Shown here one piece after another: positions 22,170 through 32,018 of a stretch of 64,000 bases of DNA. A model generated the notes under the pieces. That model was not told where the DNA came from and made no database searches. It saw nothing but the letters and a program-made list of their open reading frames with translations. The translations under genes and the position numbers were made by a program. Each line of letters opens with the position of its first letter. The stretch's first letter is position 1. The stretch comes from Morella rubra (lineage: Eukaryota; Streptophyta; Magnoliopsida; Fagales; Myricaceae). The stretch is from positions 124,001 through 188,000 of the forward strand of contig RXIC02000003.1 in assembly GCA_003952965.2 (NCBI GenBank). The letters are read 5' to 3'.

Positions 22170-22717
22170 CTGCAGATGAGAATTTAGAAAGTAAACAAAA
22201 CAAAAACGAAGACAAATCAGAAGTTAACGGAAGAAAACTATATAGCAAATCTAGACTATATATTTTCATCCCTAAAATCTTACAAATTCGTACTATTCTT
22301 GTGCCAGACGTACTGCAAGGACTTGGACAAACTTTCCAATCTTTCCAGAATAAATGAAACAACTCTACAGCTAATTTGTTCAGAAGCTTTCGCCTTACGC
22401 TAATCAATTGTGCAATAAATTGCTCAAATTGATAATTTATTATAAGCATTTACTTTCACGATCCTCCAAGGAAATGAACGAAAAACACAGAGAGAACAGC
22501 ATCCTCAGCCATTTGAACAGCCTCACTTTTAGACAACACACCGACCTACAAAACACAAGTAATTCCCAACTATCCTGTGAGCCCATTAATCAAGAACCAG
22601 CTCAATCAAGAGCTACCATTCCACTAAAAGCTTAGATTTTTTTAAATTTCTCCCCTTTCCAGTATTTTCAAAGCGACCAAACGGGCATCAGAAAAATAAA
22701 ACAAAAAAGCCACTCAC
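22170..22717. other. Interior of Pack-CACTA-2, no exon recognised
   Basis: Presumed intron-like cargo between the captured first exon and the SKOR exon. Open frames on either strand (e.g. 22162-22449 minus, 22408-22635 plus) do not resemble any family I know. Confidence 0.35.
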
Positions 22718-23105
22718 CATGAGCGTTGAAGAGCTGTACTCCGACGAGCTTTGATTCGAGAAGGTACGGCCCCGTTCTGGTGTTCCGATCAACGAGGGGC
22801 ATACAAGGAAAGCTGCTGCCGGTGATCCCAGCCATCATGGCTTGTTGAGCGAGAGGGGAATAAAATAGGAAAATCGGAGATTATTGCAGGCACAATTGCT
22901 GCTTTCCCCCAGATCGTTTCTTGTTGAGTGATAGGTGAGAAACTAAAAGAGATTTCGAGGAGAGGGAGAGGGAGAGCGTTTGATGAAGAGGAAGAGGAGG
23001 GATTTCGATCGGAGAATAAAAGAGGAAGAGGGAGGGAGAGATTTCCGTGGGCGTGCGCGGGAAATGAAATGGAACTCTCCGTTTTGCAATTAAAATGAAA
23101 CTCAC
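22718..23105 (-). pseudogene. Captured first exon and 5' leader of an unidentified gene
   Basis: The minus strand shows a CT-rich leader (about 23090-22845) followed by ATGATG at 22838 and an open exon MMAGITGSSFPCMPLVDRNT ... KLVGVQLFNAHG ending in a GTGAGT donor (after 22718; phase 1). The leader, start codon and consensus donor make it look like a real first exon with its promoter side. I do not recognise the protein. Its phase does not match the next captured SKOR exon, so no obvious chimeric frame results. The low-complexity 74-codon ORF over the leader is not a gene. Confidence 0.5.
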
Positions 23106-23519
23106 CGTTTTTTTTTTTTTTTTTTTGTTTTTGTTTATTTTATTTTGATTTATATAATGTTCTTTTATTATGGTGAAGTAAAATTATAAAGCTACGTGAG
23201 CACGTGTCAAATTAGTGTCAGATAAGAAAATAATTAAATAAAATTGGTGTCAAATTTCAAAATTTAAAAAGTACATACGTATTGCTTATATGAATATGCA
23301 TATACTTATAACTATCCAATTATTCTTATATTAAATAAATCTTACATGTGTATTAGACAAATATATAGATCATATGACAATTGTAAATTTTCAAACAATT
23401 ATTCTATTATATTGACTATGCATTGTGTATAAAAATATATACACAGTATTTAAAAATCTTTATATTTAGTATTAAATACATAGCATATTATTTTTACACT
23501 TTTTTTTATAACTAGTGCA

Positions 23520-25065
23520 ATAATCTTAATTAAAATAGGTTGGTAGTAATAATATATATACTTATAATTTAAAAGTATAATGCCTTTACATAACATTGCA
23601 TGATTTGTTATATGTGTTTATCATATACATGATATGTGCTAATTAACCTAAGTACTTTATATGTATGTACCTATATACCTAATGACTAAATCATAGCCTC
23701 TAAGACCATATATTAAGTTATATACTTTAATTATATAGCGAATCTCACAATATATTTTTGTTTGAAATTAAATAATATGTCTTAATTAAATAGTATTATA
23801 TTACTAATTATTCAAAATAAATATGCTCATTATAAGTATGATAATAGATGTTTTCTAAACTACTTAAATTTAGTCAATAAATATGCAATTACCATAAAAC
23901 CATAGGTGTAATTTAAAATATATCATATAACAACTTCAATTTTTATAACACTCCCTCTAATTCCATATTTTATTAAGTAGGTCCTTTAAAATAAAAATTT
24001 TTCAAATACATGACAAAATAAAATTATATATTAAAAGGAATAAAATAATATATAAAATAATTATTAACATTAAATAACTTATAATTAATAAATAATTTTT
24101 TTTCCTTATACCTATAGCAGGTATGTGTCAACATTGCTAGATACACCTTTAGCAGCGTTTGTGTAAAAAAATGTTGCTCAAGGTGTAATCTATAGCGGCG
24201 GTCACTGTGACTACCGCTATAGATGCCAAAATTATACCAGCGTTTTTTTTACAAACGCGGCTAAAAACCTAATTTTTAGCAGCGTTTTGTAAGCGTTTTT
24301 TACAAAACCCTGCTAAAGGCTGACCACTGCTACAAAAGACCGCCGCTAAATACCTAATTTTTATTGGTATTTTTTTTAAAACGCTGCTAAAAGGGGTTTT
24401 TAGCAGCGGTCATTTTGGCATCTATAGCGGCCGTCACATTGACCGCCGCTATAGATTACATCTTTAGTAGCATTTTTTTACACAAACTTTGGTAAAGGTG
24501 TATCTATAGCAGTACTTGTTGACACAAACGCTGCTTTAGGTATATGGACAAAAAAAAAAATTTAATTAATTATAAGTTATTTAATGTTAATAATTATTTT
24601 ATATATTATTATTCCTTTTAATACTAATTTTCTTTTGTCATGATTTGAAAAATTTTATTTTAAAGGACCTACTTAATAAAATATGAAATTAGAGGGAGTG
24701 TTATGAAAATTGAAATTGTTATATGATATATTTTAAATTACACCTATGGTTTTTATGGTAATTGCATATTTATTGACTAAATCTAAGTAGTTTAGAAAAC
24801 ATCTATTATCATACTTATAATGAGCATATATATTTTGAATAATTAGTAATATAATACTATTTAATTAGGACATATTATTTAATTTCAAACAAAAAGATAT
24901 TGTGAGATTAGCTTATGCAATTAAAGTACATAACTTAATATATCTTAGAGGCTATGATTTAGTCATTAGTATATAGGTACATACATATAAAGTACTTAGG
25001 TTAATTAGCACATATCATGTATATGATAAACACATATAACAAATCATGCAATGTTATATAGAAGG
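23520..25065. repeat. Giant palindrome (about 1.5 kb) in Pack-CACTA-2
   Basis: 23520-about 24320 is the reverse complement of about 24340-25065 with modest divergence. Landmarks: AACATTGCATGATTTGTTAT (23595) versus ATAACAAATCATGCAATGTT (25034), CCCTCTAATTCCATATTTTA (23952) versus its inverse at 24675, and CTATAGCGGCGGTCAC (24192) versus GTGACCGCCGCTATAG-like sequence at 24435. Each arm also matches the AT-rich left part of Pack-CACTA-1 (11695-12200). Transcripts would fold into long double-stranded RNA. Confidence 0.8.
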
Positions 25066-25259
25066 CATTAGGTCTTTAGCGGCTAGAAAGACTGCCGCTA
25101 AAGACCTAAATTTTAGCGGCCTTTTTACAAAAAAAGCCACTAAAGGGGATCTTTAGCGGCCGTCACTAAGGTTTGTGGCGGCGTTTGGACAAACGTCGCT
25201 AAGACAACCTTTAGCAGCGTTTTTAGTGACCACCACTAAAGACCAGATTTTTTGTAGTG
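25066..25259. repeat. Right terminus of Pack-CACTA-2
   Basis: Subterminal repeats (TCTTTAGCGGC, GCCGCTAAAGAC, GGCGGCGTTTGGACAAACG) leading to the end TTTTTTGTAGTG at 25259, the inverse of the left CACTACAAAAAA. Confidence 0.75.
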
Positions 25260-26339
25260 TGTATATATATATATATCTATTGTTTGTTAGGTAGTAGCCG
25301 TGAGCAAACTGGATGTTTTCTATTCAAAAAGTACCAATGGATTGAGGGAAGGATTGAAATGAAATAAGTGTACCACCCTTAAGATTAGTTTAGGACGAAT
25401 ATTAAGAACCAATTATTCAAATTAACCATTAAATATGAGTTATGAGCTGAAAGTTCTCTAAGTTCCAGGGCTGGCCTTAGTATAATTGGAGCCTTAGATG
25501 AGACCATGAGGCCTTTTATAATAAGATATTATATACTTAATAATAAAATTTAGTTAAAAAATCATTCTTTTAATTTTTATATATGCAACATTACTCATCG
25601 AAAATGTGTATTTAAGATTTATTTGTATTTCACTTTCAATTGTTAATTAATGTTTGTATTATTAATTTTTTAGTTTGATGATTTTATTAATTTTATTTTA
25701 AAATAACGGTTATAGTTAATAATATTTTATATTAAAAGAAAATAGAAACAATGAAATAACTGATTATTTTTGTGCTTTTGTGAGAGAAGATTTTGTTTGT
25801 TTTTGATCAATGGAGAAACCACAATGTCAATCCACAACTTAATTAATGGTGTGTTTATCTTTAGGTGTGCTATTTAATGGTTTTAAAAACGCTTTTTTTG
25901 TTAATATCAAAACTTTATTTTATTCCAAACTTGAATTTTTCATAGTAAAAATATTACAAATTTTTTTTTTATGTGGGTTTTCTAGGGTTGGCTGTCATGT
26001 ATTTAAATAGCCCACGTAAGCCTTTTCCGTCAAACTATTAACGGGAGGGAGGATGGACTGAGGCATTGTCTCATTTCGCTGCACTCAAGTAACAGAGACT
26101 AATAATTTAAAAAATACATGAAAATCACACTATCCACATCAATACGACATGCAGTACTTTGTCATGCACCATAATAAAATGGAACATGACAGAAGCTATT
26201 ATTGAACCTTGACAGCTATTATTGAACTACAGACAACTGATCTTAAGCACATAACATCTATATTCGAAAAAAAGGCAACTGCCAATTAGCTTTTGTTTAG
26301 TACGTATTCGAATCCATACTAAACTAAACCGTATTCTCC
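25260..26339. other. Copy 2 tail and shared intergenic repeat; no gene
   Basis: 25260-25400 completes duplicated segment copy 2. 25495-25740 (ACCATGAGGCCTTTTATAAT ... AATAACGGTTATA) is repeated at 57243-57450 in the same orientation. 26105-26230 resembles the OMT 3' flanks at 17210 and 54955. No coding sequence is recognised. Confidence 0.55.
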
Positions 26340-27562
26340 TTAGTTGCTAAATCGCTGGACCAAAGATCGAATTAGATAGGCCTCAATAATGGACGGTATA
26401 GTTGGAATCTTGATGATTTTGTAGCAACGGAAGCCCCCCTCCGTCAATAATTCTTTCCATTCAAGCTCAGTCCTCTCCTTTCCGCCAGCGGTGTGTGCCA
26501 TCATCAATAAGTCGAACACCATACACGTCTTATCGAACAAGTCATGACTATCTTTCTCAAGAACAATATCAACAAAAATAAGCTTTCCCTTTTTTCCATG
26601 AATTGCTTTTCAGCAATTCCGCAAAATCTTGATGCAATCTTCATCGCCCCAATCGTGTAGTACTCACTGCATCCACATTATGAGGTTATTGTGAATTTAC
26701 TACTTATTCCAAAAATAAGTTGATAGAAAGAGACAGATTTTATTATTTGAATTATATTCTTTAACACTCTTCCCAGGTGTGAGTCAGACTCTCATTTGAT
26801 TAGGAGACTTAATATTTGCAATATTTAATTAAAATTGGAGTGAAGTACGCCAGAGTCAAGTCTCAAATACAGGACTTGCGCCCTGATATAATGTGGATCT
26901 ACTCTTTATTCTAAACGTTTGAGCTAATAGGAAAAGATAGATTTTATTATTTGAATTATATATATTCTCCAACAACTACACTTTTTCATACTCATGGAGA
27001 GGAAAAAGGATGAAAAGAAGCAAAAAATGACTAACCTCATGGAAAACTAAAAAAAAAAATATACCTTCATGAAAATTGCATCAGCATCAGGAATGGCGCC
27101 GGCCTCGAACATGCCTCCTCCCACATGGGAGACCCTCTCACGTACTGGTGCTGCGGCTACAACATGTGGGAGATCAAAGTTGATGCCTCTGATATATGGA
27201 TGCGATTTAACAATCTCAGCTATCATCCCACCAGTACCACCTGATCCTACATCAGGTACCAATGATCCAACGCAATCGAATCCATCTTTGTATTCGGCCA
27301 GGACCACCGCCATCATGATCTTGGCTGTACATGCCATGGCGTCATTGAAGATCTAGTTGAATTCAGGATTTTGTGAGGCAAAGTCCCACATCTCATAGCC
27401 ATGGGCCTTCTTGAAGGCTATGCCACCATCTTTGACACATTGGCTAAGGTAGTGCCAAGGTGCCATTTGCCACGGATGGTTCTCCATTAGCACCATTGGA
27501 ATTAGGCTAAGCTCAATATCGTGCAAAAGCCATCTTGACGTTGGGGTCGATCCGAAGAGTGT
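26340..27562 (-). pseudogene. O-methyltransferase pseudogene 4, cut by element B
   Basis: Exon 1 spans about 27562-27065 and exon 2 about 26671-26340. It includes HASRWLLHDIELSL-like and WHYLSQCVKDGGIAFKKAHG, then the SAM motif with a two-residue insertion (LVPDVGSGGTGGMIAEIV, versus LVDVGGGTGG in the copy at 57122-56865). Lesions: an in-frame TAG after NPEFN, TGA replacing the Trp that opens exon 2, TGA replacing Gln in RNCQKAI, and a shifted stop extending the C-terminus. The 5' end of the gene is lost where the CACTA terminus of element B starts (27566). The intron carries an insertion shared with OMT copy 5. Confidence 0.85.
26730..26975. repeat. Intron insertion flanked by about 22-bp direct repeats
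   Basis: Within the OMT intron, ATTTTATTATTTGAATTATAT occurs at about 26736 and again at about 26940, bracketing roughly 200 bp that contains GGTGTGAGTCAGACTCTCATT-type sequence. The same arrangement lies in OMT copy 5 (about 55555-55780). OMT copy 3, with an intron of about 130 bp, lacks it. Element type not identified. Confidence 0.6.
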
Positions 27563-27565
27563 ATC

Positions 27566-28670
27566 CACTACAAGAAATATAGCTTTAGGTGACAAAAATC
27601 TGGGTGTCAAACCAAATTTTATCACCTAAAGTGGCCTTTCCCTGACAAAATATTAATTTCATCATCCAAAATCATCCAGGAATGAAATAACCATCCAGAC
27701 CGATCAAAAGCACGTTCGGACGTATTTCTGGAGTGACGACATACACGCGTCGCCAATGAGTGACGGTAAAAATAGTCACGAAATATAAAAACCGTCCGGA
27801 CTCTCAACAACACCGTTCGGACTCTATGCTGGGTGATAAATTGCAAATCGTCGTAACTGAGTGACAATTAGAATCATCATAATTTTTCTAAACCCATCTG
27901 GACAATTTTTATAAAACCGTCCAAATGGAATTACATAACGAATAATTCAGCATATACAGTGAAAAATTTTAAATCGTCATGAACACTCAACACCATTCGG
28001 ACTACACAAAATGTGTTCCAACGGGCAAAACATTCGTCCGGACTATTAAAAAAAGTCCACATAGGTATGACACTTCTTTTGCGAATTGTGTGGTTCCACG
28101 TTGCAAAACTTCAGACACGTTAACATTCGCACTGTCTGGACCCATAAATACAATCCGAACGGTTAAAGTTCTAGATCCATTTCGAATCAATCGACATATT
28201 TAATGACGATAAATTTGATTGGGCCATGTGTGAAAATGATGCAGAGAACCGTCCGAACTCATATGAAATATGTTCGGACGCTTTTAGGAGATGTTAAACC
28301 TACTAGACTTTGTGAAAATCACAAACTCCCTCTCCTCTCTCAAAATTTTCTCCTAAACGGTTTCACTCCCCGTTCGAGATCTCTCAAATAACTTCAGGTA
28401 AAACTTTTTTCATGAGTTTGCTTCTTAATTTCATGCATTTCAATTCAATTTTGTCTGTTATTTAGTTTGTTGGGTTGTTTTGGTTGATCAAATTATGCTG
28501 CTTTGGTTTGGTTCATCGAAACACCGTTTGGACGGTATTTTACAACGTCCGAACTCGATATCGGACGTCCGGACGATTATTAGACGTGCGGACGGCATAC
28601 AATTTAAACGACGCAGTTTGATTTTCGTGCGAACGGTTTTTCCTAATGTTCGGACGGTTTTTGGTTGGTT
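27566..28670. repeat. Left terminus and subterminal repeats of element B
   Basis: Terminal CACTA, then the long inverted counterpart of 7131-7501, then CCGTCCGGAC, GTTCGGAC and CGTCCGAAC motifs scattered to about 28670. Presumed TNPA-binding region by analogy with En/Spm. Confidence 0.65.
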
Positions 28671-28673
28671 GAC

Positions 28674-29104
28674 CATGGAACACTCGGGAGAAGTATCACC
28701 AATGTCGGGAGGACAGACAGAGCGACCAGCTTGGGCGGACGCCTTTTTAGTGGAGTTGAAAGAGAGTATTCGGGCGATAGTGAGGCCGACGCATTCCTTG
28801 TACATGGAGCTCCAATGCTGTTTGACCGGTCTAGAGACCAAACTTGCTCTAACAAATAGGGCTCTGACGAAGAGTTGAATATTATGCATATGGAACTATT
28901 CTCTGTGAGACAACAATTATCTGACTTGTCCCAGTCTGTCCATACCGTTCCGATACAACTACAAACACTCGTTAGACGGGTGGATAATATGGAGGAGCAT
29001 TTGGTGCATGTTCGTGATGCCCTCGGACAAGATCTGGATAGCCAACTCGTGATTTGGACTAGTTTCATGTTTATGCTTTATCACTATTATTTATTTACCG
29101 ATTG
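28674..29104 (+). pseudogene. Small coiled-coil ORF of element B
   Basis: Starts MEHSGEVSPMSGGQTERPAW and continues ADAFLVELKESIRAIVRPTH ... TGLETKLALTNRAL. A one-base shift near 28877 moves it into ELNIMHMELFSVRQQLSDLS ... VDNMEEHLVHVRDALGQ. The second half has heptad-spaced hydrophobics and predicts a coiled coil. The modules ERPAW-DAFLVE, VRPTH, LT-LE-K and EEHL-RD also occur at the end of the larger accessory proteins (31545-31800; 53880-54020), so this may be a split or duplicated accessory C-terminus. Function unknown. Confidence 0.55.
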
Positions 29105-30599
29105 AAAGACCGTCTTCAGCTTGTACTAAACATTATGATCGTGTTTTTCGTTCTGTATTAGGATTATTTTTGATATTTTATATTAGTTTATGTTCTTTCA
29201 CTTGATTAAATTTATTATAATTTAAACGGATAATTAGTATGATCAAACTGGTGATTTGTACGAGTGCTATGTTAACGGAACGATTAGTGTAATTAGCTTG
29301 TAATTACAATTAAATAGGTGATTAGTAAATTAATTTAAGTGAAGGAAGTTAAATTTAGTGAATTTAACAACAAAACAAAAGAAATTTTAAATAAATATGC
29401 TAGGGGTTCGGACGACAAACATAACGTCCAGACTTCACTACAGAGGTAGGCATTCGAACATAGAGGGGTAGAGTCCCGACTCGAATGATGAAATAAAGTG
29501 GTTGAAACGGATGAGTAATACGTCCGGATGCTATTGTAGCAGTCGCATGGCTTACACGTGTTTACGTTATATGATATCGAAAACAGTTGTACCCGTCCGG
29601 ACCGTAATACATAGTCCAAACGCTATTGTAACCATTGCATCGATTACACGTGTTTATGTTACCCGCCTGTTGAAAGCAGTTGTTTCCGTCTGAATGGTAT
29701 CATCTGCAGGTTCGGAGGTCCTATCAGCCAATCATACGCTGCCATGTCGCGTAATATTGGCAGAATGTCGTTCGCACGTCTAAAAACATGTCCGGACGGA
29801 CGTATTGCGCCGAACGGTTTTGAACGGTTTAAATTTTGGCATTTAATACTAATTGCGTTGATTGGGCCACGTGTGCAACATGCCGTCCGGACTCCTTGCT
29901 AAACGTCCGGACGCTATTGAAGATTTCTGAAAAGTCGAACAGTTCGACATTTTCAAACTACCACATCATTTCTCATCAAAACTCTCTGAAATCTCTGTTC
30001 TTTTCTTCTAAAATCTTGGCGTAATATCACTCTTTCGAGATCTAATCACGTTTAGGTATGTTTTGCTTGCTTTTAACATGATTTTAACTGTAAAAATTTG
30101 ATTTTTTTTTTATAGTTTTACATATTGAATTTCAATTCCATTTTTTGTATAGTACATTGTGTTTTTTTATTGATTTTTACGTTGAACACTTGTCAATGCC
30201 TTTTGGAGGCATACGTTGTCGTTTTGGATTTGTCCAAACTCTATGTGATAGTCGTCAAGATATTTTTTACTTAAATATAAAAAGTTTGATTATCTTTCGT
30301 GCGTTCGAACATATTTTAATTCATGTTTGGACGTATGTAGCATCCCTACAAGAATACGTTGTTTTGATTTTGTCCAGATGCTTTTTAATTTAGTCCGGAC
30401 GTTTTAATGTTGAAATTAAATAGTTTTTTATTTGTTTAACGTTTGGACGGATATTATTTGTTGGTCTGGATGGCTTTGTGACGTCCAGACGCTTTAACTT
30501 AGCCTCCGGATGTCTTCAACTCTTCGTTTGGACGCTATCTTCGTGTTCGGACATGTTTTCTAATCGTGCGAACGCTTGTTATGCAGATTGAAAAATAAA
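29105..30599. repeat. CGGACG-type repeat array, element B
   Basis: AT-rich 29105-29390, then many GTCCGGACG, CGTCCAGACG, CGTTTGGACG and GTTCGGAC motifs (29405-30570), the counterpart of 2740-4330 in element A. Short open frames here lack recognisable content. Confidence 0.6.
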
Positions 30600-31800
30600 A
30601 TGAGCAAGCGTGCACGTACGAGCAGCCAGGCTGATATCGAGCAACCTTCTGGTTCTACTTTGACGTTGGAGCAGCATACAACAATTGTTATGTCCCGCTC
30701 GATTGTTGTCGAGCAGGACATAAAGTTAGCAGATTTCTACGAATTGACTTTTAAGGGCCGGACACTTCCGGAGGTGGTGGAGGAGATAGGTTGGCTTCCG
30801 TTGATTCATAGGACCGGGTATGCATCGAAAAACCTAATGCGGGAGTTCTATTGTGCCATTTTATGGGTGACGGATAGCGAGGAGCCTAGTATGGAGCTCA
30901 CAGTCTGTAATGTTCCGATCTTATTCTCGCCGATGAGTTGGCGAGATTCTTGGGGTACGAGCAGGATTTGATAGCGTTCCCAAACCTACCAATGAGCGAG
31001 GAGGGCTGGCCTACTAAGGCCGAGGTATTTCGGGCCATGCTAGGCGATGATACAGTGATTTTGGACGGAGCTTATATGGTACATAGGTAGTTGCGTCCTT
31101 TCTGGCGGATCATGCACCTGATCTTATGCTCCGCCATCGACCCGAGGAAGCACACTGCGAAGTTGCCTTATAGCCGGGCAGAGTTCTTGTACCTGGTAGT
31201 TGTTCAGGGGCTACCTGTTGATATGGCGTCCTACATCTATCAGTCCGTTCGTATGGAGGCCCTAAAGACTGATGCTGTAATTTCATTGCTGCACGAGATT
31301 CTACTGACCCAGTTCCTGCATTCCCTGCTGGTACCCGAGGGTGCTGAAGAGCCGAGGGCCGTTCTAGTTAGGTCTATCAACAAGACAACGCTCTCCAAAT
31401 CGATTGCCTAGACACGCCGACCATTGAATGCTGCTCGGGCGTCTAGAGTTAGACGATAGGAGCAGCCTGAGGAGGTTGGGGAGCAGCAGGATCCTGGGTA
31501 GAGCTCGACCCAGGGATTTAGGGCACAGCGACAGGGTTGGATGGACGACATGATGATGCAGCTGACTGAGCGGATGCAATCGGTCTTGCGGCCCACCCAT
31601 GAGATGGTCAGTGATATCAGTTGTCGGCTGACAACTTTGGAGCAAAAGGTCATGGACATGGACTCTGGGTGGAAGAAGGAGATCGCTGGGTTCAGGAGGC
31701 CATGAGGAAAGTGGCAACCAATGCTGACTTATTTGCATTGACTCTGTAGGTCGTGCATATAGAGGAGCACCTTAGTCAAATCCGTGACGTTCTAAAATCA
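30600..31800 (+). pseudogene. CACTA accessory protein (plant transposon protein domain + coiled coil), broken
   Basis: ATG at 30600 (MSKRARTSSQADIEQPSGST). A first segment reads FKGRTLPEVVEEIGWLPLIH ... REFYCAILWVTDSEEPS to 30971. A shift then leads into FLGYEQDLIAFPNLPMSEEG, a stop near 31088, LRPFWRIMHLILCSAIDPRK to 31411, a further stop, then the coiled coil WMDDMMMQLTERMQSVLRPT ... VVHIEEHLSQIRDVLK (31545-31795). The layout fits the Pfam family putative plant transposon protein: a conserved globular domain plus a C-terminal coiled coil. Its role in transposition is unknown. At least four lesions. Paralogues lie at 1535-2720, 38919-40101, 47236-48160 and 52975-54022. Confidence 0.7.
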
Positions 31801-32018
31801 CGAATGATGACCTGTAGCTTTATTATGATGTTCTAAAAATCCGTGACGTTCGAAATTTCTAGAGCATCGGTCACAATGGTTGGGTCAGTTACGTGCAGTA
31901 CTTGATATTGTAAACTTGAATGGGATAGGACCTATCACCTCAAGAAATTAGAGTTGAGTATGAATGCCATCATCATTGTTTGCATTATTATTTGTATTTT
32001 CGTCTTTGAAGGAACAAT
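31801..32018. other. Spacer between accessory gene and tnp2
   Basis: Non-coding. 31890-31985 is the inverse of 1066-1160 in element A and marks where A is truncated. Confidence 0.5.

Larger units (their letters stand above)
19796..25259 (-). mobile_element. Pack-CACTA-2, gene-capturing CACTA element with both ends
   Basis: The left end CACTACAAAAAAATAAAGC (19796) and right end CAGATTTTTTGTAGTG (ending 25259) are inverted. Both are followed inward by AGCGG/CCGCT-type subterminal repeats. Length is 5464 bp. Flanking triplets TAT and TGT are not a perfect 3-bp duplication. It encodes no transposase. Minus-strand cargo comprises an unidentified first exon with leader (22718-23105), SKOR/GORK exons (22169-22106 and 20639-20532) and beta-galactosidase exons (21662-20903) lying between the two SKOR exons. 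The right third is a large palindrome. The family matches Pack-CACTA-1. Confidence 0.85.

Noticed and set aside
22881..23105. 74-codon minus-strand frame
   Set aside because: Translation of the CT-rich leader upstream of the ATGATG start codon.
27069..27356. + strand 95-codon frame (also 56890-57183)
   Set aside because: Antisense of the conserved OMT exon; its similarity between copies follows from the real gene on the minus strand.
28488..28889. 133-codon minus-strand frame and 28643-29068 minus-strand frame
   Set aside because: Antisense shadows of the coiled-coil ORF at 28674-29104, which has a paralogue in the same orientation in element A.
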